Part shown: in pieces, positions 43,940 to 53,360 of the stretch
Layout: every line of letters starts with the position of its first letter
How positions within the stretch are numbered: the first letter of the stretch is position 1
Assembly: GCA_030549205.1 (NCBI GenBank)
Contig: JAUKTV010000013.1
Location: forward strand, 1 to 64,000
Source: Apiosordaria backusii
Taxonomy: Eukaryota; Ascomycota; Sordariomycetes; Sordariales; Lasiosphaeriaceae
DNA: 64,000 nt
Direction: 5' to 3'
Notes under the pieces: generated by a model
What the model saw: only the letters and a program-made list of their open reading frames with translations
Databases searched by the model: none
Told to the model about the DNA's origin: nothing
Program-made: the position numbers and the translations under genes

Positions 43940-45723
43940 TCAAGTGAAGTAAGGCCTCTCTTCACGACGGCCTTGGCCAACCGGGAATGCGCCAGGCAAT
44001 CGAGGCACATCTTGTCTTGTGTGTTTCTGGACTCTAGGACCGAGACCTGGTGTTCCGAGTGCTGGAGTCTGGACTGCAGGACCGGGCAACTGCTTCTCAG
44101 TCTCACGATTGGGGGGCCTCGGACGCCTCCCGTTCGCGGCAGCGACCGCTTCTCTCGGTGACCTTCGCGCTGTTTTCGGTTCTCTCGAACGTTTCTGGCC
44201 GGTGGCGGCGTCGCCCTGTTCAATGCGCTGTTCCGGCGCCCCAGGCTCTGCATTTTCGGCACTGATTGCAGTGGCACGGGTCCGGTCGCGGGGAGTAGTG
44301 CGGCCCTCCCCTGCGAAGAGCTTGTCCAGCATGTCTCCCGCTGTCGCTCGCTGGCTAGGATCCTCAATTGCCATGTCTTGCAGCGGTCGAAATTCCTCCT
44401 CATTGGCCGCCTCCTGAATCGCCTTGATTCTTAGGGGGGTTGTGTGCAGCATCTTCCCCCGAAAGCCGGCTACATTCATCGCGTAGATGAGAGTGACAAA
44501 GAGGGACCAGATATCCATCTTCGGCGTCTGGGGCAATTGTGGGCTCTGTTCCAGCTCAGGCGCCATATATAGTCTCGACCCAGCAAACGTTCGAGCATCA
44601 GCAACCATATTCGCAAGTCCAAAATCTGCAAGTTGGTACAGATAGCCACCGTCTACTGCAGGTGAGTAGAGGATGTTCTCTGGTTTGACATCTCGGTGAA
44701 CGATGCCTTGGTCCGCAAGGTAGTCGAGCGCCTGAAGCATCTGGTGAAGAAATGGTGAGGCCGAAGATGGTTCTCTTATAAAGAGATCACCCTGGATCAG
44801 GTCTTCAACGCTTCCAGGCTTGATTTCCATGAGGATATCCAAATGGCCGTCCCTCCATTGGGCCGCGATGTACTCTATGATATTCCTCTGGTGCTATTAG
44901 CGAGTGTGGTTGTCAATAAGACAGATCTCCATGGACTTTTGCTTACATGTGAAATTCGAGACAACGTATCGACTTCCCGCTTTAATAGAACATACTCGTG
45001 GGATAGAAGGGCAGGTCGCTTCACCCGTTTAACCGCCAGATAGTTGCCAGTGTCAACATCAGCAACTCTCCAAACCTCACCGAATGCTCCGTTTCCAAGC
45101 CTCTCCCGCTCCGAGTACCTAATCTTCCCTAGAAGGCTCGGAGTGTGGATCCGGGTAATAGCTCGAGAGGGTGCGATAGTCGGCGGCTCGTCCGGGATGG
45201 TGCGAGTCTGGCGGGGATTGTCCTCTCGATAGTCGAAATAGAGGCCGGTCGCGCGCTTGTCATGAGAATGCCAAACTATCCGGAATTGCAGTAGATCGCA
45301 AGCTACTCCACCAAAACCGAATACCAGATTGATAGCCTCGTCGACAACGACTCGGCGGTGGACACGCTCTGATTCGAACCCCATCGCCGTCTCCCCGAAA
45401 AGCTTGGTCGATCTATTGCTTGACCGATCCTGGAGCATAACTTCCGACTTGTTGCCCTCGTGGAGCTCAAAAGAGCAATGGATTCGCGAGATGCCTCGTC
45501 CTTCGACTATGACATCGCCGCAGCGCCCGATAGTGGCAAGCGTGTAGCGTGACTTTGATCCGATAAAGGGACCGATGTCGAGTCCATATCGAACGTTCTT
45601 TTTGTCGTCCAAAAACGACGAGACAAGGTGGGCGTTTTCGGGATGCCCGAGAACCGCCCTAGCCCGATCGTTTAGAGGCACAAGCGAAAATAAAGCGAGA
45701 GGATGAGGGCCATCGCGAGGCAT
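43940..45723 (-). CDS. FHA-domain Ser/Thr protein kinase, 574 aa
   Basis: Exon 1 is 45723-44947 and exon 2 is 44887-43940. The 59-nt intron has GTAAGC, CGCTAAT and CACCAG. An FHA domain (about 48-140) contains GRGISRIHCSF and binds phospho-Thr peptides. The kinase domain (about 206-470) is complete: LGNGAFGEVW, the Lys in LAVKRVK, IVHRDVKPEN (about 322), LADFGLANM (about 347) and LYMAPEL (about 368). The C-terminal tail is Arg/Pro-rich and low complexity. The FHA-then-kinase order is that of checkpoint kinases such as Rad53/Chk2, but fungi have many such paralogues and the unusual tail makes orthology doubtful. It is probably nuclear because of the basic tail (inference). Confidence 0.85.
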
Positions 45724-46470
45724 GGTGGACGACGATGCTTTTGCTAAGTATGATGGGAGCGCCGAGTTGCGAGATCTCCGTTTTTTTTTAGTCCACGATG
45801 CACTTAAAATCGATCAAAATGGACGGGTATATTATTTCCACCGCTTGGATGCATCAGCAAATGACAGCTCGACGTTTAACCGCGAGCCGATTCCGTGCGA
45901 CCCCAGACGCGAAGAGCTCTCCTCCAATTATTAAAGTCTTGCCTGCCCAGCTGAGACCTGTGAACGAATGACACGAGACGTCTAACCGCTGGCTGCCTGT
46001 TCGCGTCAGGAATGAAGAGAGCTCTCCTCCACTCGTTCAGGCCATGGTATGACGGCAGCGTGGGCAATGAGCTGAGCTGAGCTGAGCTGGCCCAGTATTT
46101 GACTTGGCTCACGGCTTTTCCTGGAGGACTTGATTTGAGGTCATTCCCGGCTTGATTTGGCTCAGAAGCTCATCAAGTCCTCCGGAAGCAGCTTTTCCGG
46201 CCCGGTTCTTAGCAAAGTGGATATATTAACGGCAGACCGAAGGCCTAGTCTCAGTGGCTCAGACCTTCTCTTCGACCCCGGTTGGGCCGCACAGGCCATT
46301 TGCATATATAAGTGGGGCCACTTTGATCCAATTAGCGCGCGCGTTAGGCGAGTGCCTTCGCAAACAAACGCCTTCCGCGTCCCAGCGGCTCTGTGAAGAT
46401 TCTTTTCTTTTCCTCAATACCCAAGGCAGCTCCGGTTCCCAAGTTGGTGTGCTTCACCATCCTCGCAAAG
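45724..46470. promoter_or_regulatory. Divergent promoter region (kinase / AT-hook gene)
   Basis: Both flanking genes point outward. It contains a GAGCT pentamer repeated about four times (46069-46089) and two copies of GAGCTCTCCTCCA (about 45913 and 46018). TATATAAG at about 46305 lies about 165 bases ahead of the next start. Confidence 0.5.
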
Positions 46471-48105
46471 ATGGACGTCATTTTCAACAACCGTCAGCGA
46501 CCCATCCTGCCGCTGCCGCAGGTCGTCGAAGCGCTCGAACGATTACGAGACGACCCTCAACAGCTTGCTCATGAGAGAGATCGACTCTACGACGAACCCC
46601 CTCCGCCGTATTCAGAATCAGGCGAAACCACCGAGCCTCCGACCCCCGAGCCTCCTCCCGCTGTTGACAAGACGTATCAGCGAGAGATGCGATTGGAGGC
46701 TCACTACAAGTCAACGCCAATAAGCCAGTTCAAGAGCCAGGCTAAACGTGAGCGCGAGCGGCTCCTGCATCAGCTATCAGACGTGCGCTATGGTCGAAGG
46801 CAGACGCTGCCGTGGGACAATTCTCTAGATCTGAAGGCCAACTCCGAGAACAATATCCGAAGCCGTTGGGTAGAGCAAGGCATCTGGGGGGACGACTGGG
46901 GCCCAGCCTGGCCCAAGAACAGTAAACCGTTGACGACGAAATGGCTACATGAAGGGGGTGGCCCTTTCCATGGCCCCCGTAACCCTACCACGTCGGACTC
47001 CCGGCCAGGCGCTCGTTGGGGCCACGAGGAACCTGACCCAGACCCAGAATCGGAATCGGAATCAGAACCAAAGCCAGAGTCAGCGCCAGAGCAAGAGCAG
47101 GAACGACGTCCCGTCATGAGCATTTTCGATCCTGCTTATCGCCAACCGGAACGGCCAAAGCCTCCTCGCCGGCGGCCTATCGGGTATATCCAGACACCGT
47201 GGGGACCGGTTGCACGATACCCCATTCCGATACCCACCGTTCGCAATCCTGAGGCATCTCGCCCCTACCACCAATTCGTGTATCAGATATCCAAGGAGCG
47301 TGAATGGATCAAAGATGAGATGGCCCACACTGCACCCGGTAGCGCCATCGACCTCGATGCCATGGCCTACGAAAGCGTCAAGAACAACTGGATCAAAGAT
47401 GGGGTCTGGCACCCCGAGTGGGATGACCAGCCGGGAAGGACGTGGAAGCATGAAGAGCCTGAGCCTGAGGATGAGGAAGAAGGGGTTGGGGAAGCTCCCC
47501 ATCCCCCTTCTAATCCCTCTAGCAGGCGGCCGAGCGATACCGCCGATGACAGACAACCTACCCTAACACGATACCCCAACCTCTTCGCCCGGGCGCCAAT
47601 TCAGGAAGTTGCCAATGATCCCACCAATGGCGGACCTACTCGAGGTCCTAGGGGTGCCGAAGCGGATTTGCCGTCCTTGGAACGCAGCAATATACCCTCC
47701 CGCCCTCGTCGATCTAAGCGCACACGCGAATCCGACACAGCCGTCGACGAGCAGCCTCCGAAACGGTCGAGGTACAACACTCGACACTCCAGGAACGTTG
47801 TCACAAAGGGTGCGACACTTGAAAGAGCAGTGTCTACGACCAAGAGAACCAGAGGGGAAAGAGTCGGAGCTACTTCCATTCCACTTCGCCGCAGCCCTAG
47901 AATTGCAGCAAAACAGGCTGCTCAGGCTGCTAACGTTCCGGCAGAGCCGCAGAGGGGACAGCCGAGGTCTGTGCAAACGAAGACTGCAAAGAGAGGCCGC
48001 CCAAGACGGGGCGGTCGAGGACGAGGCGATCAGAATGACACACCGATGCCGAGGAGGAATGCAACAAAAGGGGCCCGCACTGTTCGGGCAAAGACTAGGA
48101 AGTAG
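46471..48105 (+). CDS. AT-hook nuclear protein with duplicated Trp-rich motif, 544 aa
   Basis: The start MDVIFNNRQRPILPL (46471, AAGATGG) is chosen over an ATG 78 bases upstream whose peptide looks random. Two related motifs are seen: NIRSRWVEQGIWGDDWGPAW (with WLHE after) and VKNNWIKDGVWHPEWDDQPG (with WKHEEP after). Both follow the pattern N-x(2-3)-W-(V/I)-x(2)-G-(I/V)-W-x(3)-W. Between them is an acidic run of alternating Ser/Glu. The C-terminus is strongly basic, with LRRSPRIAAKQAAQ and an AT-hook (KRGRPRRGGRGRG) that binds the minor groove of AT-rich DNA. A chromatin role is likely. The Trp motif family is not known to me by name. Confidence 0.7.
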   Translation: MDVIFNNRQRPILPLPQVVEALERLRDDPQQLAHERDRLYDEPPPPYSESGETTEPPTPEPPPAVDKTYQREMRLEAHYKSTPISQFKSQAKRERERLLHQLSDVRYGRRQTLPWDNSLDLKANSENNIRSRWVEQGIWGDDWGPAWPKNSKPLTTKWLHEGGGPFHGPRNPTTSDSRPGARWGHEEPDPDPESESESEPKPESAPEQEQERRPVMSIFDPAYRQPERPKPPRRRPIGYIQTPWGPVARYPIPIPTVRNPEASRPYHQFVYQISKEREWIKDEMAHTAPGSAIDLDAMAYESVKNNWIKDGVWHPEWDDQPGRTWKHEEPEPEDEEEGVGEAPHPPSNPSSRRPSDTADDRQPTLTRYPNLFARAPIQEVANDPTNGGPTRGPRGAEADLPSLERSNIPSRPRRSKRTRESDTAVDEQPPKRSRYNTRHSRNVVTKGATLERAVSTTKRTRGERVGATSIPLRRSPRIAAKQAAQAANVPAEPQRGQPRSVQTKTAKRGRPRRGGRGRGDQNDTPMPRRNATKGARTVRAKTRK

Positions 48106-48108
48106 GAT

Positions 48109-48419
48109 CAAAGTAGGGAACACCTAAGAGCTGCTGGCTAGACTACAAGGTGCTTGAGGCCGGCCCAGTTGACAAAGAGGAAGGCTTCCTCTAGGATTCC
48201 TCGCAAGGATAACACAGTCCAAATTGATCGATTACAGGCGATATCTTGAGCCGTTCAAATCGTTCAAACGACTGTTCTAAACGTGTAGAATGCTTCAAAT
48301 GGCCAGTTTTCTTCAATCTAAACGCACAATCAATTTTTACTTTCTCCGTTTCTTGTTCGATTCCCGCCCTGGTTCCAAGTCGTTCGCCCCCAGCTCCTCG
48401 TCGAATTATCCGGGCGCCA
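48109..48419. other. Intergenic, no gene recognised
   Basis: 3' region of the AT-hook gene; short frames only. Confidence 0.45.
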
Positions 48420-48870
48420 TGTCGGCGTTGCCGAAGCCGCTCAATCACATCCTGACCTCGTCCATCAGGCCTTAATCCAAGCTCTTGCCTTGGTCCCTCT
48501 CAATAATTCACAAGTCGCTTGCATCCAGGCACAGGAAGCGTTTCGACGCTCGCTCACTGTCGAGCGAGATAAGACCCCATACCGCCTAAACTCAATTGCT
48601 GCCGCCTGCAGAGAGGGAACTATCGACGAGGAATCTTTGGAAAAGTGATTCTATGACTATGGTGGAACCCAATCCCTTGCCTGCCTTGCTGCTGTGGCTG
48701 ATGATAAACACATTGTCTCGCTTCTCGAGAAACTCTCCGAAGAGGACTTCCACTATCTACTCCGCGCCATCAACACAATCGAGCGACATCGCGATCTTTA
48801 TTACCTCACCGATAGAATCGTCAGGCACAAGAAGCCCACACATGTTGCTTGTTTTTTTTGGCACTAACAG
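48420..48870 (+). pseudogene. Decayed gene of unknown family
   Basis: A coding-like frame with several stops reads VGVAEAAQSHPDLVHQ, then ALALVPLNNSQVACIQAQEA, TIDEESLEK, stop, FYDYGGTQSLACLAAVADDK and LLEKLSEEDFHYLLRAINTI. The residue pattern is helical and protein-like, but I do not recognise it. It precedes a transposase fragment on the same strand and may be linked to it. Confidence 0.4.
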
Positions 48871-48944
48871 CCACTACCAATTTCCCAACAATTCTGTCGC
48901 CATCGACTCACGCACTTCTCCTCACTAGTTCGCACCGCCGTCGA

Positions 48945-49168
48945 TCAACCTATCTATCTATCCAGTATCCACGCCAGATCTTGCTCCTATTGAGAATTGT
49001 TGGAGAGCTGTTAAACAGTATGTTTCTGCAAATCGTCTACTCGATTTAGATCTTAGCTAGGCAGCTAGATCTGGAAGGATGGGAGAGCGAGTTGGTCTTC
49101 CTACTATTAACAGGTGGATTAGTTCCATGGTAAAGCGGATGGAAGATGTGATAGATGGAGATGGTTAG
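48945..49168 (+). pseudogene. Tc1/mariner-type DDE transposase C-terminal fragment
   Basis: The frame reads DLAPIENCWRAVKQYVSANR, a stop at the end of LLDLDLS, then AARSGRMGERVGLPTINRW and ISSMVKRMEDVIDGDG with a terminal stop. D-L-x-P-I-E-N-x-W is the signature around the last catalytic acidic residue of Tc1/mariner-like transposases. The N-terminal DNA-binding and catalytic parts are missing, so it is inert. Confidence 0.7.
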
Positions 49169-49526
49169 GTAACAAGCCAGAAAATAGAGATACTTTTAAA
49201 TACCTAAGGTAGCTTTGTGTAGGTCAAAAGTGTTGCTACCATATCGACCCAACTCTCATAACAAGAGACCTGTATGCGTAGTATGGCTGCATGCGGGGTC
49301 CAGTCAGTGTCACTACCCTTCGTGTCACCAATCACAACCACCGACCACCGCGTCTGCAGTGTCGGAATAATTACAGAAACGCCTCACATGCCATGCGAGA
49401 GTGTCTTTGGCTCGACCTGGCGTCCCCCCAATTTGATGGCCGTTATGTAGAGTATGTCTTCTGCCTCTATAAGAAGAAGAAGATTCTTCTCGTCTCGATG
49501 TCTAAGAGGTTCCGAGAGGATATGCT

Positions 49527-49747
49527 ATCCCTTTAACTGTGAAGTACGTCCTTTTTTGGCTTGGCAATTTCTTGACCAATCGGTAGCTCTGTTCATCAAC
49601 AAAAGCGGGTTTGTGACTTTGCGAGACCTGCAGGCCCCTGCACTGCTCGCTGTAAGTCCACTGGAAGCCTTCTGAAATTCCTCTTGGCGGTACCTCAAAG
49701 TCCTAATGCCAAGAAAAGAAAAGGACATACTTCACAGTTAAAGGGAT
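49527..49747. mobile_element. MITE-like element with about 40-bp terminal inverted repeats
   Basis: The left arm 49527-49566 (ATCCCTTTAACTGTGAAG...) is the reverse complement of the right arm 49707-49747 (...CTTCACAGTTAAAGGGAT) with a few changes. The element is 221 bp with no coding sequence. No clear target duplication is seen beside it. It sits just upstream of the synthetase-like gene. Confidence 0.65.
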
Positions 49748-49860
49748 CTACTTTTTGTTTCCTAAGCCTGCCTACCTCACAAATCCCCCTCACAACGCCC
49801 CCTTTGCAATAATACTCAGCCAACGAAAAACCAACCTGGATATACCTCGATATATCCGCA

Positions 49861-51288
49861 ATGGCTAACATTCCGCCCCGCAATGTCAACACCCAGCCCA
49901 CCACTGCCAAATGCTTGGTTGGACAGCTCACGCCGCTGCTGGACAGAGGCGGAAAGAGGGCGGGCCCAAAGACGGACTCGGCGATGGGCCCAAGTCCGTT
50001 GAAAAACAACGACGAGACTCGCAAGGAAATACTCTCGGCCATCCGGGATTTCGTGCCCAGCTTGAATCCCAACAACCCCATCTTTGCGAGTTTCCACAAC
50101 GGCCAGGTCCAGAATCCTTTGGGCGGCGGCTCATACGCATTCCAGGATGACATTGTCGGCCCGGTTTTATCCGCCCTCGTGGATGATGAGGTCCTCGAGG
50201 GAAAACGATCCGCCGCCCAACCGCGGCTCCCAACTCGCCCGATCGTCATCCACGCCGGACTGCAGCCGAACAACTCCCCCCACGCCGGCACCCTAGTCGT
50301 CTTTTGCTACGCCTTTTCCTTTGCTCGGTGGATGTGTGGGCGAATGCAAAAAATGGCCAAAGATGCTGGCTTCGGAGGCAAGCTGCCGGCGGTATCGGTC
50401 GAGATCACGTTCGTCGACACGGCGCCCGTCGACGGCAAAGGCGTCACGGTTGACGGGGTGCAGTATCAACGGGCGTACCGACTCGCCGGGCCATCCGACT
50501 TCACAGACGACTACCACGCAGTGCTGCGCTTCTTGTCCCGCTGGTCGGGCATCCCCTACACGGCAGCCTTCCAGTCCGACTTTTTCTCAGGCCCGTCGAT
50601 CCCCAAGATCCTCGAGTACATATTATCCCGACACATAACGCTAGGACGGCAGCTCTCGCCAAAACACGGCGTCTTGGCGCTCCGCGCTGCTTGTCCGGTT
50701 TCCGGGTGCGGCCTAGCCGAGAAGCACGGCTTGCTCAACACGTACAAAGGATCAACTATCACGTTCAAGTGTCCGAACCACGGCCCACATAGCATCTGCG
50801 TGTCGGAGCCGGCCGAGGCAGCGCGCATCGAGGCCAACGCGCCGGCGCGCAATTTAATTCGTAGCATGTCGCACCTCCTCGACGCCAAGGCACATAATGT
50901 CCGCGTCACGGGTGGTGACTATGCCGGGACCTATCAGGAGATGTTCCTGTACCGGCCGTTGGCTGCGTGGTCAGCGGCGACGCGGCTGGCGGTCGGGAAA
51001 ACACCACATATCTTGTATGCTCCCGTCATCGTGGACTGGAGCGGCGCGAAGCTGTCCAAGAGCCTGTATGTCCGCGAGGGCGCGTATGACCTCATGAAAG
51101 TGCTCGGTACCGATGGACTGTGCAGCTTTGCGCGGCTGCGGGATCACTTTGACGACGACGGCTCCGAGGGTCTGCGAAGGATTTGGCTCGAGGTTGAGAG
51201 CTGGTTGAAGAATCCCAAGAAGCTGTTTCGGTCTTATTCGGTCGAGTACCTGCAGCGGGTTATTTTCGAGACGGAGAAAAAAGATTGA
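49861..51288 (+). CDS. Class I aminoacyl-tRNA-synthetase-like protein, 475 aa
   Basis: One intact exon from ATG 49861 to TGA. A Rossmann nucleotidyl-transferase core is suggested by IHAGLQPNNSPHAGTLVVF (HIGH-like PHAGT at about residue 139). A KMSKS-like DWSGAKLSKSLYVREGAY lies at about 397. Between them is a Cys4-type zinc site (CPVSGCGLAEKHG at about 279, then FKCPNHG at about 303). This order resembles class I lysyl-type synthetases of archaea and some bacteria, but the anticodon-binding C-terminal domain seems shortened: only about 70 residues follow KLSKS. The amino acid specificity is not readable. It could charge tRNA, or use an aminoacyl adenylate for another purpose. No mitochondrial presequence is obvious. 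Confidence 0.65.
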   Translation: MANIPPRNVNTQPTTAKCLVGQLTPLLDRGGKRAGPKTDSAMGPSPLKNNDETRKEILSAIRDFVPSLNPNNPIFASFHNGQVQNPLGGGSYAFQDDIVGPVLSALVDDEVLEGKRSAAQPRLPTRPIVIHAGLQPNNSPHAGTLVVFCYAFSFARWMCGRMQKMAKDAGFGGKLPAVSVEITFVDTAPVDGKGVTVDGVQYQRAYRLAGPSDFTDDYHAVLRFLSRWSGIPYTAAFQSDFFSGPSIPKILEYILSRHITLGRQLSPKHGVLALRAACPVSGCGLAEKHGLLNTYKGSTITFKCPNHGPHSICVSEPAEAARIEANAPARNLIRSMSHLLDAKAHNVRVTGGDYAGTYQEMFLYRPLAAWSAATRLAVGKTPHILYAPVIVDWSGAKLSKSLYVREGAYDLMKVLGTDGLCSFARLRDHFDDDGSEGLRRIWLEVESWLKNPKKLFRSYSVEYLQRVIFETEKKD

Positions 51289-51614
51289 GAGATGGACGGA
51301 GAAGAAAGCTTGCAAGGTGATGAAAAGTTGGGGTAAGAATTGGAGAAATTTGGGGAACGTACAGTACATGTGCAGGGGTAATAAAACATGAAAAGAGAGC
51401 CCCAGATTAATTCACAGTTTCAGTTTGTTCGTTCCCTTCACTGTGGCACAAGAACGCGTCAACGCCAACTTTACGCGTCGAGCCAATCATGTACATACTT
51501 AAACACTCCTCTGACCAGCAGAAGTTTTTAACCAATAAACCTTACTCCATTTTTTTTACTTTTTATCTTCCATTCATGATTTCATGATCCACGACGACTT
51601 GACTACCAGTAACA
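51289..51614. other. Short intergenic region between same-strand genes
   Basis: It holds the 3' UTR of the synthetase-like gene and the CT/T-rich leader of the next gene (TTTTTTTTACTTTTTATC just upstream). No gene. Confidence 0.5.
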
Positions 51615-52262
51615 ATGGCGCCGTCGCCACCAGTGTCCAAAAAGGAAGCTCAGACCTCGCAGGTACATGGAAGACAAGACGTCTTGCTGAAGTTTTTAAG
51701 AACTGGCGGGTCAACTCCAAATACCTCCCGCGTTTCCAAGTCCAAGCCGTCCAAGCCCAAGCCGTCCAAGTCCAAGTCCAAGAAGTCCTCCAACGGCGAT
51801 GATGACGACCACCGCATCAAGACCGATGTCCTAATCGCCATCAAGCCAATCCACCTAGCCAACATCGTCAGCCAGAAGAAAAACCACGAGTACCGCAAAT
51901 ACCGCCTGCGCGATGAGGTCGTCCGGCTGTGGCTGTACGAGACCAAGGAAGGAGGGGATGGTAGAGCTTCCATCACGCACATCGCCGTCATCCCCGAGGG
52001 GGTCCGCCACACACCCGGGACGGTGCCGACCGAGCCATTTGGTATTGGCAACGATGACTTCAATGCAGGGTTAAAGCAGTCCAAGTATGGATACCCTGTT
52101 CTTGAGGTCTATGAGCTCGTCAAGCCCGTTACACTGGCCGAGATGAAGAGCAAGTGGGGCATGGGTGCGCCGATGGGATGGCGATATGTCGGTGCTGACC
52201 TATGGGGGGATCGATGGGGTGAGGATGGTGAGAGGGCTGAGAGGGTTACTCGAGTGTTTTGA
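51615..52262 (+). CDS. ASCH/PUA-like domain protein, 215 aa
   Basis: A single exon from ATG 51615 (ACAATGGCG). A basic, Lys/Ser/Pro-rich N-terminus (SKSKPSKPKPSKSKSKKSS) is followed by a domain that opens TDVLIAIKPIHLANIVSQKK and contains HEYRKYRL and VVRLWLYET. It continues with PTEPFGIGNDDFNAGLKQ and YPVLEVYELVKP. This matches ASCH/PUA-like folds, where an early Lys/Glu-Tyr-Arg motif lines the pocket and RNA or modified bases are bound. The basic tail supports nucleic-acid contact. It lies directly downstream of the synthetase-like gene on the same strand, suggesting but not proving a shared role. Confidence 0.65.
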   Translation: MAPSPPVSKKEAQTSQVHGRQDVLLKFLRTGGSTPNTSRVSKSKPSKPKPSKSKSKKSSNGDDDDHRIKTDVLIAIKPIHLANIVSQKKNHEYRKYRLRDEVVRLWLYETKEGGDGRASITHIAVIPEGVRHTPGTVPTEPFGIGNDDFNAGLKQSKYGYPVLEVYELVKPVTLAEMKSKWGMGAPMGWRYVGADLWGDRWGEDGERAERVTRVF

Positions 52263-52299
52263 GGCGGGGGAACAGCGGTTAATATGGGGGGATGTATTT

Positions 52300-52560
52300 A
52301 CCTTGGAACTCATGTCTCCACGCAGCTGCCCTCTGTGGTCAATACGAGAATTTCATGCTTCTCATCAAAAACGGTGCTGATATCAATCTGATTACGCGAT
52401 CCGCTTTGGAAGAACTGGGATGATCCGGCCGCTGGTTGAGGAGGCGGGAGCGCCGTTTGAACAGCCCGAGTGCGACGATGATCCTGATCATTACGAGTGG
52501 CCATTGCGTGAAGTGGTGGACGTCCGATTAGACCTGTTCCAAACATCTTGCCTTTAAGGG
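52300..52560 (+). pseudogene. Ankyrin-repeat remnant
   Basis: Frame reading gives NSCLHAAALCGQYENFMLLI, KNGADINL, then a break, and RPLVEEAGAPFEQPECDDDP with HYEWPLREVV. This is one ankyrin repeat with a degenerate following one, interrupted by stops. It is a relic, unrelated in position to the one at the left end. Confidence 0.6.
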
Positions 52561-52929
52561 GGGCATTGGGCTACATCGACTGACAAACGCACCGTCGATA
52601 CGGTGAAGGCGTTCTGGCAAACGGTGCACCTGTTGGATCTCTGAAGCGCGTACCAAGATACAAGCCGTTGGACAAACAGGATATCGCTGGGTTCATTCAT
52701 TACTTAGAGTCCACGCCTAAGAGTGACTGGACGTTTGGATGGGAGGGTTGCAGGTGTCTGTTCAACGTCGAGAAGAGAGATTTGAGAGGCGCGATGACAG
52801 TTGGGATGACACAACGGAGACTTATGAGTTGGTTCAGATATTTGGGTTAGAGACAGGTGGATAGCGTTGTTTTGTTACAGAAAGTGGACTTAGAAGGCAG
52901 TCTTTATCTCAGTAATATCAGGTACCAAA

Positions 52930-53360
52930 AGTTTCTCCATCATTTTCGTCGTATGGTTACCGCCTTGGACTCATGCTTCTGTTCATTCTTCATACTCACA
53001 CTCCACCAGTGCTTACTCTCCATGCACCTTTGCGTCTACTCATTCGGTTTTCATATTCAATTCCTAGTCTCATACTCACGCTTCATGCTCACGCTCTCAT
53101 CATCATCATACTCTCAAACTCAAACCCTCATGCTTTCCTCTCCATGCTCACTCTCTCAACTTACCCTCTTATTACAACACTCTCATACACTCACAGTCAC
53201 GATCAAACCCATTCTCCCATGCTCATCGCGCTGGTCCTTCACCCACGAAACTTAACCCATTACCCCAGTTCTATCATACCCAGCTCATACTCATCAGCCC
53301 ACACAATCATCTCCGCAGAGCCAGAACCACTCTTGCCAAGAGCAGACCGTGAATGACGAC
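52930..53360. repeat. Cryptically simple pyrimidine-rich tract
   Basis: Dominated by CTCAT, ACTCTC and CATACTCAC-type words on the plus strand. It opens long frames by composition only; it is not coding in my view. Confidence 0.6.

Noticed and set aside
52973..53356. 127-codon open frame
   Set aside because: The tract is low-complexity pyrimidine-rich sequence and is open in more than one frame.
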